Shown here piece by piece: positions 22,693 through 34,003 of a DNA stretch of 64,000 bases. The position numbers were made by a program, and so were the translations under genes. The stretch's first letter is position 1. The number at the start of each line of letters is the position of its first letter. The stretch is from Pyrenochaeta sp. MPI-SDFR-AT-0127 (taxonomy: Eukaryota; Ascomycota; Dothideomycetes; Pleosporales; Cucurbitariaceae): positions 117,249 to 181,248 of the forward strand of contig JAGTJM010000065.1 in assembly GCA_020747015.1 (NCBI GenBank), given 5' to 3'. The notes below the pieces were generated by a model. The model saw only the letters and a program-made list of their open reading frames with translations. It ran no database searches and had not been told where the DNA came from.

Positions 22693-23701
22693 TGACGTTG
22701 AACTCGAAAACGACACGGCGCAGTTTAGCTCCCGAGAGGAAACACTAGTGATGTGCTTCCGAGTGTTCTTTCGTATCTTTCAAGATCGGCCATGCTTCGT
22801 CAGCAGCCCTACCGTATATTCACGCACGGAGCAATTCCAGCATGTTTCCAGCGAGGCGTCTCTTCGGGTTTTTTTTTATCTTTGACTTTTGATATGGATT
22901 CTCTGGTGTTTCTGAACAAGGGGATTGGGAGGTGGATTTGACACGGTCAGGAGGAGGGCTTGGAGACCAGGACGCGTCACGGGCGACGAATGGCGCACGT
23001 ACGACGGAACAAAAACGACGCGATGCTTCTTACCACTTGACTACCATACTACCATTATGCGCCATCTTTCTTTCTGTAATTTCTATTAGGCTTGGTGCCG
23101 CACGGCGCGAGGTTTTGCTCAAACGAGCAGTTCAAATATACGCTAGCTCTATGGAGCCCATTCTTCGATTACGTGCCGTCAAGCTCTAGAGCCAAGAGAC
23201 ACGATAGCAGAAAGACATGTGATGGTCGAGGCAGAATGAATAGCTTCCGCAAATGTGCACTCTGCAATTGGTGCTATGAACCGTGGTCAATGGACGCCCG
23301 CTCAGAGCTGGCTTGATCTTTGACTGTCATTGCGCTGCATTGCATCTTTTGAGCAAATAGCTCGCTGTGAAAGTCTGCCCAAACGAAAGATGATGGTTCG
23401 ATGAAAAGGATGAATTCGGAGTGGGTGAAATGACCTTCACGCCACTGGGAGCGCAGAGCCCCGGCCAGTGCCCCTGGCAAAATAATCAAAGCGGTGAGCC
23501 GATCCTTGCCTGCACCATGGCTGCTTAAGATCGGCCAGTCGCCACCACCGACGACGAGGACTCTTGTACAACGACTCTTTGACCTTTCTGCACGCTTCGC
23601 CGAATCGCATGCGCCGTCGCTTGTGCTTCTGACGCCCATTGTGTACATTCTCAACCACCACGAATTGGGTCCTCTCAACAGGCCCACAAACGCCCCGTAC
23701 A
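22693..23701. other. ERG1 upstream region
   Basis: About 1 kb between the membrane protein and squalene epoxidase genes, both on the plus strand. It should hold the ERG1 promoter. I looked for a sterol response element of the TCGTATA type and found only a partial TCGTATC near 22775, too far and too weak to claim. Confidence 0.4.
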
Positions 23702-25303
23702 ATGCTCACAATGTTTTCTGGAACGAAGATAACGGCGCTGCCGCCTGGCGTCTCGACGTCGACTTCGCCCTCTCTGCGCGCAAGAGGCACCTCTTCGTCC
23801 TCTGTCCCCAAAGCGGACGCCACACACAGCTCAGACTACCGTGAAGAGAGACGCCGTGTGCACCACGAAGCGGATGTGGTGATCGTGGGCGCAGGCATTG
23901 TCGGCTGTGCTGCCGCGGTCGCCTTTGGGAACCAAGGTCGGAGCGTACTCTTGCTGGAGAAGAGCCTGAAGGAGCCGGATCGGATTGTCGGCGAGTTGTT
24001 GCAGCCCGGCGGTGTCAACGCGCTGGAGAAGTTGGGGATGAGGGGTATGCATACTTCGCAGACAACGACATTTGAAACATGAAACACTGACAGCGGAACA
24101 GATTGTCTCAATGACATCGACGCCATCCCCTGCTATGGCTATCAAGTTTCCTACCATGGAGAGCCCGTGCACATTCCTTACCCCGACAATCTTCTTACCT
24201 CATCGCCCTCGAAGCCGCCAGAGGGTCGCTCCTTCCATCACGGCCGGTTTATCTCAAAGCTAAGGGCAAAGGCGCAAGCAACACCAAATGTAACCGTCGT
24301 GGAAACAACCGTCACAAACGTGGTCAAGAGCGACTACACCGGCCAAGTCGTGGGCGTTGCTTGCCAGACAGCCGGCCAGGAAGACTATTACTTTGGCGCC
24401 GTGACGCTGGTAGCAGACGGCTATGCGTCCAAGTTCCGGAAAGACTATCTGCCCCACCAACCGCAGGTGCGAAGCAAATTCTATGGCCTGGAGATGATCG
24501 ATGCAGAGCTGCCCATGCCAGGCCACGGACACGTCATCTTGTCCAAGGCACCGCCAATCCTCGTCTACCAGATCGGCACACACGAAACGAGAATACTGGT
24601 CGATGTGCCGGAAGGCTTACCCAGCGCAAGCGTCAAAGCAGGAGGTGTAAAGGGTCATATGCTCAACGTTGCTCTACCAAATCTACCAGAATGCATCCAA
24701 CCTGCGTTCAGAAGGGCCATTGAGGATGGGAAACTGCGCTCAATGCCCAACTCCTTCCTCCCACCGGCGACTCAGAAGACACCAGGGCTGATCATGTTGG
24801 GAGACGCAATGAACATGCGCCACCCGCTCACAGGCGGCGGCATGACGGTAGCTTTCAACGACGTTGTCACCCTATCCACACTTTTAGCACCGGAGAACAT
24901 ACCAAATCTTGAAGACACAACCGCCGTCCTAAATGCCATGTCAACATTCCACTGGTCGCGCAAATCCAATTCCTCTGTCATCAACATCCTGGCCATGGCT
25001 CTGTACTCGCTCTTCGCAGCCAACAACCCTCACCTGACGGCCCTTAAGAACGGCTGTTTCAGGTATTTCCAGCGCGGCGGTGTCTGTATAAGCGAGCCAG
25101 CTGGTTTGTTGAGCGGTCTTATTAGCAATCCCTGGACGCTGATCTATCACTTCTTCTCTGTTGCGTTCTACGCCGTGTGGTGCAGATTATGCGATGCGCA
25201 GATTTGGAAGGCACCATACATCATCTTGGTAGAGAGTACCATGATTGTTTGGACTGCTGCAAACGTCCTCGGCCCATATCTGGTCTGTGAAGTCAGACGG
25301 TAG
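23702..25303 (+). CDS. ERG1: Squalene epoxidase (squalene monooxygenase)
   Basis: Exons 23702-24044 and 24102-25303, with a 57-nt intron, encode 514 aa. The junction reads LGMRDCLNDIDAIPCYGY, as in fungal Erg1. Landmarks: ADVVIVGAGIVG, the FAD Rossmann motif (57-68); EKSLKEPDRIVGELLQPGG, a signature of the family; and the GDAMNMRHPLTGGGM flavin/substrate motif at about 345-360. A hydrophobic C-terminal part should anchor it in the endoplasmic reticulum. It converts squalene to 2,3-oxidosqualene with O2 and NADPH, the first oxygen step of ergosterol synthesis, and is the target of allylamine antifungals. The first ATG in frame is at 23702; it gives an N-terminal extension of about 50 residues that is Ser/Thr rich and not conserved in yeast. 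A start at 23711 is also possible. Confidence 0.95.
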
Positions 25304-26271
25304 TTGTGTCATCGTTTGACACGCCAATTGAAGCAAAACTAACGAAGTGAAAAATTAAATAAATAGAATATTTATGAAAAAGTAGCTTGATGCCATGTAT
25401 ATACTTTTTTTTTAAAAAAAAAACTTGCACTCCAGAGCATTTTTGGGCTGGACTTGGATTTTAAGACATAACAGTCGGCGTCTTGGACAAGGTTGGGTTT
25501 CTGCATGGCCATTTTTCTCCACCGACATGGGGAAAATGCCCCCCCGCCCCCTTTCTTAATGAGGCTATCAATAATAACATAATTAATACTCGATATATCC
25601 TCTTACGGCGCTTTGATGAGATGAATCTCTGTTACTTACAGCTCCCTGAACAAAAGTCTGAGAATTAGAGTCCCGGTCTGAATATCTGGCGATGAGTATG
25701 TATATATTTATATCGTCTTTGCAGTATTCCTGGTTGTAAAGAGAGTCAGTGATTGACGAAGACAGTAACATGTTATCTAGACTGTTGTGTAGAATCAGTG
25801 TGTGAATGGAACATGCACATCGTGGATGAAAAGAGACAAGGATGAAATAGCAGTAGTGGGCAGGCAAGGAAGGATTCCGAAGAATGACGAAGACGAAGAC
25901 GAAGACGAAGACGAAGACGAAGAAAAGAAAAGTTATGAGGAATTCATCTTTCTTTTTACCAGTCATCCATCCATCATGTTCTATAACGTATGCCTGTATA
26001 TATTTACTGAGATTTTTCTTATCATAAAAGGTATTTCGTAGCGTATCGTATGCACATGCCACCACCACGTCTTTGCCGGCCACAGGCCATTTAGCTTCGT
26101 AAAACACCTATATATAGTCCAAAACGTAAAAGCCAGACTAAAGTCAATCCAGTCAAACAATCAACTCCAACCCCTCTGAATTCCAAGTGGCAAAGCTTGA
26201 TGAGCTGTCAGATCCGACTGTGCACGCATAGGTGCTGGTGCTTCAGTCTTAGGCTCTTGTCGAGCGCGCTC
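25304..26271. other. Convergent intergenic region ERG1 / CTP synthase
   Basis: Both flanking genes end here. The stretch is AT-rich, includes T-run/A-run DNA at about 25405-25425 and a hexamer microsatellite, and probably carries the 3' UTRs. The frames present are simple-sequence artefacts. Confidence 0.5.
25886..25921. repeat. (GACGAA)6 microsatellite
   Basis: Six perfect copies of GACGAA followed by an A/G-rich tail, in the shared 3' region of ERG1 and the CTP synthase gene. It is non-coding. Confidence 0.9.
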
Positions 26272-28496
26272 CTAGAAGCTCGCTTCGCCGTTGATTTTAA
26301 GACCGCCAACGCCATTCGCGATGCCCTCGGCTGCAAGTCCATTTGCAGCACCGTCTTGGTAAGCTTGCGTGATCTCGTCCAACATACCCGCACTGGCAGC
26401 CACAAAACCCAGGTATGGGCGACTTGGGTCCAAGACGCGGGATAGGTACTCGGGATGGAACTGTACGCCGACGAACCATGGGTGGTCTTTAATCTCAATA
26501 ACCTCCATGCGTACGCCAGCCTCATCCTTGCCAACAAAGCTGAGTCCGCCCTTTTCCAGTGTCTCGATGTAGTCTGGGTTGACCTCATAGCGATGACGAT
26601 GACGCTCAAGGATCTCGTTCTTGCCTGCGTAGAGGGCGCGAAGTCGCGACCACTCGCTTCCAGGCTGGAAGAGCGTTGGACGAAGACCGAGACGCATTGA
26701 TGCGCCCATGGTCGTCTTGTCAACCTCGGGCATGAACATGATGAGCTTGTCCGCCGCATCGCCGTTGAACTCTTCCGACGTTGCGCCCTTGATGCCGCAG
26801 ACGTTACGAGCATACTCGATGACCGCGATTTGCATGCCCAAGCAAATCCCGAGATAGGGCTTCTTGTTTTCACGTGCCCATGTTGCAGCTGCAATCATAC
26901 CTTCTGTGGCACGCTGCCCGAAACCACCAGGGACCAGGATTCCTGAGGCTTTGACAACCTCGTGCCAGGCGTTGTGAAATTTTGCAGGGTCGGAGTGCTG
27001 GCATTTTGGCTCGAGATGGTCCGAGTCGACCCAACGGATGTCGAGCCTCTTTCGGCACCTCATCGTCGCATGCTCCAGGGACTTGATGACGGAAAGGTAC
27101 GAGTCTTGAAGCTCGACGTATTTTCCAACAAGAGCGATCGTCACCGAGTCGAAATATCGCGTATCATGGCCCGTTAGTGATTGCCATTGTGTCCAGGTAT
27201 GGGTACCCTTTTGCACCATCGCAGGAGAGATAGTAATTTGGTCAAGAGCAAGGAATTGGCGAACCATGGGGATCAGCTGCTGCTGCTCGAGGAGCATAGG
27301 CACTTGGTAGATGGACGGCATGTCCTTGACAACAAGAACCTGCTCAGTCTCGACCTGACAAAAATGGGCAATCTTCTCCACAGCAGACGTCTCGAGTTCG
27401 CGCTCGCAGCGGCAGGCAATCTACCGACTGTTAGCATTTCTGATGATCCAAATTTTTCACCAACATGGATTATTGGTAGCAGCAGGACAGACGTACCAGA
27501 TCAGGAATCAGACCATTACTCCGTACAGCCTTGATAGCCTGCTGCGTCGGCTTCGTCTTTTGCTCTCCATGAATGACGGGTACATATGAGACGTGAATCT
27601 GCATAAAGTTGTTCTTCCCAGCGCGTCTCCTCAACTGACTCATCGCCTCAATGAAGGGCATACTCTCAATGTCTCCAACCGTGCCTCCCAACTCGATTAT
27701 GCAGACATCAGGCTCCTCGCCCGAGTCATCGACCGGTATGCGCGACACCTTCTCGATCCAGTCCTGGATTGCGTCGGTGATGTGAGGCACCACTTGCACC
27801 GTTTTCCCCAGATAGTCGCCCTTGCGCTCACGCTCGATGACATGCTGGTATATCTTGCCCGTGGTGATGTTATTGTCGCGTGTGAGGGTGATGTTGAGGT
27901 AGCGCTCGTAGTTGCCGAGATCAAGGTCGACTTCACCGCCATCGGAGAGAACAAATACTTCGCCGTGCCTGTGCAATATCAGTAAGCTGTGCTAGTCATA
28001 TTTGCGGTGAAGACGGCGTACTCCTTTGGGTTCATGGTCCCCGCATCGACATTGAGGTACGGGTCGACCTTGATCGACGAGACGTGCTGAGCCGTCAGTT
28101 AAGCGCATGGACGCGTTTCAATGTGCTACACTTATCTTAAGGCCGATTGTCTTGAGAAGCAGACCGGTAGAGGAGGCTAAGAACGCGTACGGTCAGCGCT
28201 GGTCACGCTCAAGACGAAACTCTTCTCTTGCAAGGGGCGCGCTGGCGTAGCTGCTGCATCACCACCGCCACCACCTGAACTGGTCAACATGGTAGTGCAA
28301 GTAAGCGGCCATTGCCATGCCCTAGAGCCCAAATCGGCGTCCCCTTGCAAGAGCAGAGCCCCCTCATACTCGAAGACTCGACCTTACCTATAATGCCCTG
28401 TTCTTCTGATTAGTCTACAGATCAAAGGCACAGCTACGTGCAGCTCACCTTCCCCACGCCGCTGATAACACCTCCAGACACGAGCACGTATTTCAT
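26272..28496 (-). CDS. URA7: CTP synthase
   Basis: Six exons: 28449-28496, 28388-28397 (10 nt), 28130-28176, 28022-28086, 27497-27968 and 26272-27420, giving 596 aa. The first exon encodes MKYVLVSGGVISGVGK, the start of the synthetase P-loop, and the 10-nt exon adds GII. Later come YLNVDAGTMNPKEHGEVFVL, LDLGNYERYL and ELGGTVGDIES of the amidoligase domain. The C-terminal class I glutamine amidotransferase has the nucleophile Cys in GICLGMQ (about 405) and His/Glu in VQFHPEY (about 541). It makes CTP from UTP, ATP and glutamine, the last step of pyrimidine nucleotide synthesis, and supplies CTP for phospholipids. The junction of exons 3 and 4 leaves ISHVSSIK where yeast has VTSIK, about three extra residues; the donor there (GTAGCA) is weak, so that boundary is the least certain. 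Confidence 0.93.
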
Positions 28497-29062
28497 GATT
28501 GCTTTCAGTGTCCGGTGTGCGGATTGGGGAAGGGAAGGAAGAGAAGAGGCCGAGTTTTGCGACGCGTGAAAGAAAATCAGTGGTAGCGCAAGGACCGTGG
28601 TGGGGCTTGCTGGGCCGAAAAAAACTAGCGCCGTCGCGGCTTGCGACCGTCATGCTTCTTATGGAATCTTAACCTCACCTCACACTTTGCGCTTGGACTT
28701 GGACTTGGACTTGGGCTTGGACATGGTACATGGTCGATATGTCTCTATAATCTGCTGGAGAATACAAGCTATCAAATGGTATCGTGCTTTCATGCTCTGC
28801 TAACTTCAAATGCATTACACCAATGGCCGCCGTGCAACCCCCCTCTCCTCTGTATTGCGCAAACTCTCTTTTAAAGAAAACAATCCGCCCGTCGCCAGCC
28901 ATGGCAATAGAATGTAGGTTGGTCATAACGTCGTCAAGATGCAAATAAATGTCTGCGGAAGATGCTCCAGATATCCCGAATATCAATCATGCCGCCCGCT
29001 GATGTAAAATGATGCTTTAGAGAAAGTGGCAAAATTCCAGTGTAGCAACGTGATGTTGATGA
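28497..29062. other. Intergenic, includes a short hexamer repeat
   Basis: Between the CTP synthase start and the end of the velvet gene. A run of CTTGGA repeats lies at about 28692-28722. No gene is seen. Confidence 0.45.
28692..28722. repeat. (CTTGGA)n imperfect microsatellite
   Basis: About five copies of CTTGGA, the fourth carrying one substitution, roughly 200 bp upstream of the CTP synthase ATG and so within its likely promoter. Confidence 0.8.
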
Positions 29063-30649
29063 TTAGTCACGGCGCCTTCTCTTCATATCATCGTCTTCTG
29101 CATTGTCGTGTTCTTGGCTCGCAGTGAGGCGTTTGCGAGCCAGGGCTTTTTCGTTGCCCTTCTTAACCTGAATGTTGCAACCCTGCAACTTCAACGCCCG
29201 AGTGAGGGCACTACTCGGCCGCATGCCTGGAAAGTCCTTCGCCGTGTAGACGGTAAATACGTCACTCAGAACCTCGGTTAGGATGGGCGAGGAACCTCCG
29301 ACGTGCAAGTTCATTGGGTCGATCCGCATTAACACAAAACGTAGTCGATATTTACCGTGGGTGCGGCAGGATAGGTCTGGAAAGCAGAAGAAGCAGCCCT
29401 CGGCATCATGCTCATCTTTTGCAACAGATGGTGACGCAACCAACTGGCCCATTAATCTTCGCGTCGTTCGTCGGTCAGGCTGAATGAGCGCAGTCTCTTC
29501 ATTAGTTCCTTCGGCGTTCCAGAGGGTGCAGTGAACAACATTTAGCGAATAGCGCAACTCTTCCTGCTCTGCCGCACCAGTTTTTGGATCCGTGACCAAA
29601 AGCTGAATAATGGGCGGAGGGTCAATGACTCTGCGGTCGCGTTCTCCAAATCCACACGCTCGAGCTGCAATGGGTTGCTGTCGCACGCGAAGCTCGTAGC
29701 TCAGATTGCTACAGAAAAGAGTGTCAGCCGGGTTTTGTTGCCTCCTCCAGGGGACGAGGCATGCTTACAGTTGCTCGTTGTACACGGGCTGCGGTATGGA
29801 CCCTGGTAATGGGATTGCCCGAGTCTGCTTCCGGGGTGCAGGAGCAGACGAGGGAGGCTCAGGATACGCTACCGATCCCAGGGGCGCCGCTATAGAGCCT
29901 CGTTGTGAATGGGGGTGGGAGCCTACGGATCCTCGGAATGGAGTGCTGCTTGATGCATAGCTTGGCGTGTAGCCAGGTGACGGAAGTGGGGCATATGGTC
30001 TTTGCTGCGAGGGTTCTACTGGTGAAGCAAGGGAGGAATACGGCTGCTCATGATGAGGATGATGATGATGCGGATGGTGTTGGTGATGCTGTTGTTGCTG
30101 TTGTTGCTGTTGCTGCTGCTGCTGCTGTTGTTGTTGTTGTTGTTGCTGCTGCTGCTGTTGCTGTTGTTGTTGGTGATATTGAATTTGGCGAGTTTCATCG
30201 TAAGAGTAGCGTTGCTCGACTAGTCTCCTCGGTACTCTGCCGTCAAAATCGGAACGTGGCGATATTGGAGGGCCATATTGCTGAGGAGAATAGGGCGGGT
30301 CTGAGCGAGGTGGTGTGTATGGAATTGGATGCTGCAGTAGTTTATCAACTGGGGCAGCGGCAGGCCTGGGTTGAAAATGATCGTGTCGTGGAGGGAGACC
30401 AGAGTGAATCGAGGGCAGTTGGTTGATGGGCGAGCGGAATTGGTGGTCCGGCCGTGGTGGTACAGCGTCTGGCGGGATTTCCAAGGGTTTGAGCTGGACA
30501 GGTGGGGGTAGCCGCCTGTGAGGAAAGTCGAGAAAGCCAGGCGGGGAGAAGACGGGAAGTTTTTGCGTTTCTGTCATGTCTGGAGGTGGGCGAGAGGGAT
30601 TTGACAAAGGGAGCGACGACGGCGGAGGAACTGGAGGTGGTTGGGACAT
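29063..30649 (-). CDS. velC: Velvet-domain regulator, VelC type, with polyglutamine tract
   Basis: Exons 29769-30649 and 29063-29708 (60-nt intron) encode 508 aa. The junction restores LNLSYELRVRQQP, the start of the velvet domain. The domain runs on through ACGFGERDRRVIDPPP, LMGQLVASPSV, GCFFCFPDLSCRTHGKYRL and VYTAKDFPGMRPS, and has no long insertion, which fits VelC rather than VelB. Velvet proteins bind DNA with an NF-kappaB-like fold and govern development and secondary metabolism. The N-terminal 290 residues are Pro, Ser and Gln rich, with 28 consecutive Gln followed by a His-rich run. The tail is basic (KRRRRD), a possible nuclear signal. I chose the ATG at 30649 (MSQPPPVPPP); an in-frame ATG at 30799 would add 50 residues that look unlike a velvet N-terminus. 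Confidence 0.9.
30089..30172. repeat. CAG/CAA tract encoding 28 glutamines
   Basis: 84 nt of mixed CTG/TTG codons on the plus strand, read as CAG/CAA on the minus strand inside velC. The interruption of CAG by CAA should limit slippage while keeping the polyglutamine. Confidence 0.95.
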
Positions 30650-32356
30650 GCGTATATTATTATTTGCCCGGACCAGGACACGATGCACGAAGCCGCATTG
30701 AGCACCACTTGTGTTCAGTTCGGAGGCTCTTTTTTCGGATTTGGGAGGGGCGCCAGGGCGTTGTGCAGTGTTGGACAGGAACGTCAGGAATGTGGGCACT
30801 GCCTCGAGTGTGGCGGCGTGCGAGAGGGTTTATAGTTCAAGGTGCCCTTGTAGGGCGACCCTGTACGTATCTGGATCACCAGCAGTCGGATCGGCGCGCG
30901 GATGCTTCAATTCAGTAACGTCGACGTTGGGCGGAGAGGGCGCGCGCTCAGACACTTGAGACAAACCGGGAGAGAAAGCAAAGTAGAACTGGGATGTGGG
31001 CCGGCAGGGACCCTGTTCGCTGGCAAGCCTCCAGGGCAAACCGTCAAGAGCAGCCGGCTCGGAGCATAAAATGGGCCAGGAGGGCGATAAGTGCGGCGAT
31101 GGGAGGCTAGGCGATGGGTGGATCCGAGAGGGCTTGGCGGAGCCAGGTAGTGGTGGTCTCCAGATTCAGATTTTGGGTTGGCGACAAGCGCAGAGAGTAG
31201 ACCGAGACACAGAGTGAGTGTGTGTGTGAGTGCAAAGGCGGGTAACTACAGTGAGTCTGGCTTGAGCGTGTGGGAGAGCAAAGGTCGTCTGATGGTGATG
31301 AGAAGTCCGGGATGATGCCGGGCTAGTCTGATGCATGGGGTTGCAGCGGACATGGACTTTTGGACTTGATCATGCAGAAGCGGGCTTTTGGGGGCTTTGA
31401 TTGCTCCGAAGCAGCGCGCAAAGGCGGGCTGGGATGGTGCGTTTGGGCCAACTGGCGAGGGTTAGAGGGGTGGAGTGGTGGAGTGGCAGAGTCGCAGTAT
31501 TTTCGTGGGGCGGGTTGCCAAATAGGCTCACGAGCGGATAAAAAGACGTGTTGATCGGTCGTGGGTTTCGCAGAGGGGGGCGCTGTTTCGAATCAAGAGA
31601 GACCAGGGTGTCGCACAGTGTACCCGGGGCGACAGGGCAATATGGAGCAATATGCCAGATTACCACGTCGGCGTGGTGAGTGGAGGGGCCCAGCGGGGAG
31701 CGGAGGTAGCATTGCGAAGCGTGGTGCCCAGGCCAGGAGTGCAGCGAGGGCGGCAGCAAGAAGGGGGGGGAGGGCAAGTAGGAAGTGGCAGCAGCAGCAG
31801 GAGGATGCGAGCGGGCGAGTCGACGACGGGCGGGTCTCAAGCAGCAAAGGGTGGCTGCAGCGGGCGACGCTGGGGGAGAGCCTGGACGGGCTTGATCTGT
31901 CAAAAAGCGGGCATGTTGCTGCCAATGGGCGAGGCGGGCGAGAGCGGCTAAAAAGCGATCATGGGCGTGGCTCGCTGCACGGTGCAGAGTGCAGGGTGCA
32001 GGGTGCCAAAGAGAGCGGTTTGGGCTGGCGGCGTGGGTCGATCCTCTTGGGGGATCCCTGGCTGGTCCAACGCTCAGCACGCCCAACCCAGTCAAGAGGC
32101 TGCCCATTTTCCGGGGTTCTGGATGGTCTGCGCGACGTGCAGCGGCGGTCCCATGCGCCAGCAATCAATGACATGAGACATGCCCCTTGGACACCTGGCT
32201 GCCGGACTCGACCTGGTTACCATGCAGCCGTTGGAGATGGCGGCCGTGGTGGTAGTGGTGGTAGAGGTGGTAGAGTGGTAGAGCGGTGGTGGTGGGTGCG
32301 GCAGTTGCATCGACCAGACAGGCAGGCCCACCACAACCCCAGCAGAAAAGTTACAC

Positions 32357-32399
32357 TCGACGCGACGCGACGCGACTCGACTCGACTCAACTCGACTCA
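32357..32399. repeat. CGACG/CGACT pentamer repeat
   Basis: About eight pentamers, first CGACG then CGACT, in the velC/Bin3 intergenic region. Confidence 0.85.
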
Positions 32400-32462
32400 T
32401 GCAGCCCAAGAAGGAGAGAGTCGTCAAGCCTGTGGAACTAACAGTTACTGGTTCTCCTTTTT

Positions 32463-32482
32463 TTGTTATTATTATTATTATT
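32463..32482. repeat. (TTA)n microsatellite
   Basis: Roughly six TTA triplets following a T-run; non-coding. Confidence 0.85.
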
Positions 32483-32946
32483 CCTCCTCTCCGCTCTTCC
32501 ATTCTCTCCGCCGTTGAGTCGTAGGAGAGTGTTACACTGCAACCCCAGCAGCGGCCGCCTAATTCGATGCGCTAGTGCAGTCGCTCTATTGAATGGCTCG
32601 GTCGCTTGGGGCAGGTACTGTACAGTTACTGTTACCCGCAACGGAGCAACAGGTTCCAGCAGAAGCAATGGTCCGGCGCAGGTACCGGAAGAGCATCAGC
32701 GAGCCCTTGGCTACCCTGTGCTGCTGGTTCACTGCTTTGTTTGTTCATTGTGGGTTTGGAAGGCTGTGCACGTGTGACCTCGCAAGGTGAGGTGGTGTTG
32801 CACAGCAAGAGAACGGGGGGCCCGGTCGTTCAAATTGGGTGTGGTTGCCACTACTAACCGCTGGCCACCTGCCGTTCCAGGGTGTTGCCGTTACCGCAGC
32901 CAACCAGCGCCGCCCACTCACCGCTCACCGCCCCTCTCCCCGCCTG

Positions 32947-33015
32947 CCGCCTACCGCCTACCGCCTACCGCCTACCGTCTGGCCATACCGCCTAGCAGTA
33001 CCGCCAACCGCCTAC
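32947..33015. repeat. CCGCCTA heptamer repeat
   Basis: Four or more near-perfect CCGCCTA units followed by degenerate ones (ATACCGCC, TACCGCCAACCGCC), upstream of the Bin3-like gene. Confidence 0.8.
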
Positions 33016-33131
33016 CGTTCTACCCACAACCTGCTGCCTGCGCCGCCAGCCAAATCCACCGCCGCCCATTCCGCTGCATGGCCCAAAACTCCAGTCTGCA
33101 CACCAACAACTGCCTGCCAGCCTGCCAGCCA

Positions 33132-33175
33132 GCCAACCAACCAACCAACCAACCAACCAACCAATCAACCAACCA
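33132..33175. repeat. (CCAA)n tetranucleotide repeat
   Basis: About ten CCAA units with one CCAATCAA interruption, 150 bp upstream of the Bin3-like ATG. Confidence 0.9.
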
Positions 33176-33324
33176 AAAAAAGAGAATTCAACTAAACCCG
33201 CACACGCATGAACCAACCAACAATCCACTCCCCCCTCGTCCCTTATTCCATCTTGCCACTCGCCGCTTCGCCCAACCGAGAAAAATACCCCGAAACCCCG
33301 ATCTGCACTCCTCCCTGATTTGGC

Positions 33325-33960
33325 ATGACGACTTTTGGCAATTATACCGGTACGTCGTCTCCCAAAGTGGCCTCATCTGTCCCCCTGCCAGCCGGCTCTG
33401 CCCGGCAATTGCTGCTGCTGCTGCTACTACTATGCTGCTACTATGCTGCTACTGCTGCCACTACTACGCCCTCGCCTATACTACCACTGCTGCTGGCTGA
33501 CCCGTGCCCTGCTTCCCGCTTGCAGACTATGCCGGCCCATCCACCCTACCTGGCCGTTCCACACACGTTCGTGACCCCCGCCTGATTCTACTCTCCTCCC
33601 TGATCCCAGGATTCTTCACCGCCAAGTCCTGTCTCGACATCGGTTGCAATGCAGGCAGTGTCTCTTGCCAACTTGGTAAGTCCCGGAAAGGATCCCCTGC
33701 CCACCCCCTGCACTCCCACCGTCGCTCTTCTCGTCCATGTTGACGCCCGTTGCAGCCTTCGATTTCAGCGCTGCTTCCGTCACTGGCGTCGACATTGATC
33801 CCAACTTGGTTGCCCAGGCCAAAAAACTCTTGGCTCTGCGCGCCTCACGTGCCCGCCCTCCCTCCGAACACGCTGGCCCCCAAGTCGACTACTTTCCAGT
33901 CTCGGCCGTCCTGACCCATGGCTACCGCATTGAGCCGGAGCCTGAAGCCTCGTCGCCCAT

Positions 33961-34003
<43 letters not shown>

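Larger units (their letters stand above)
30650..33324. other. 2.7 kb low-complexity divergent intergenic region
   Basis: The velvet gene (minus) and the Bin3-like gene (plus) diverge from here. GC-rich DNA gives long overlapping frames on both strands (264 codons at 31370-32164 minus, 318 codons at 31561-32517 plus), but both are compositionally biased, lack domains and mirror each other, so I treat them as chance. The right half is a chain of simple repeats listed separately. The region may give long untranslated leaders. Confidence 0.5.

Noticed and set aside
22770..22782. TCGTATC as a sterol response element for ERG1
   Set aside because: One base differs from the TCGTATA core and it lies more than 900 bp from the start, so it cannot be claimed.
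25583..26107. 174-codon minus-strand frame with FVFVFVFV
   Set aside because: The hydrophobic run is the GACGAA microsatellite read in another frame; it lies in the 3' flanks of two genes.
29905..30426. 173-codon plus-strand frame antisense to velC
   Set aside because: It is the antisense reading of the polyglutamine region (Val/Ala runs) and has no independent support.
31370..32517. Two long overlapping frames (264 codons minus, 318 codons plus)
   Set aside because: They mirror each other in GC-rich, repeat-filled DNA and their products are low-complexity Arg/Ser/Gly or Pro/Ala/His strings without domains.
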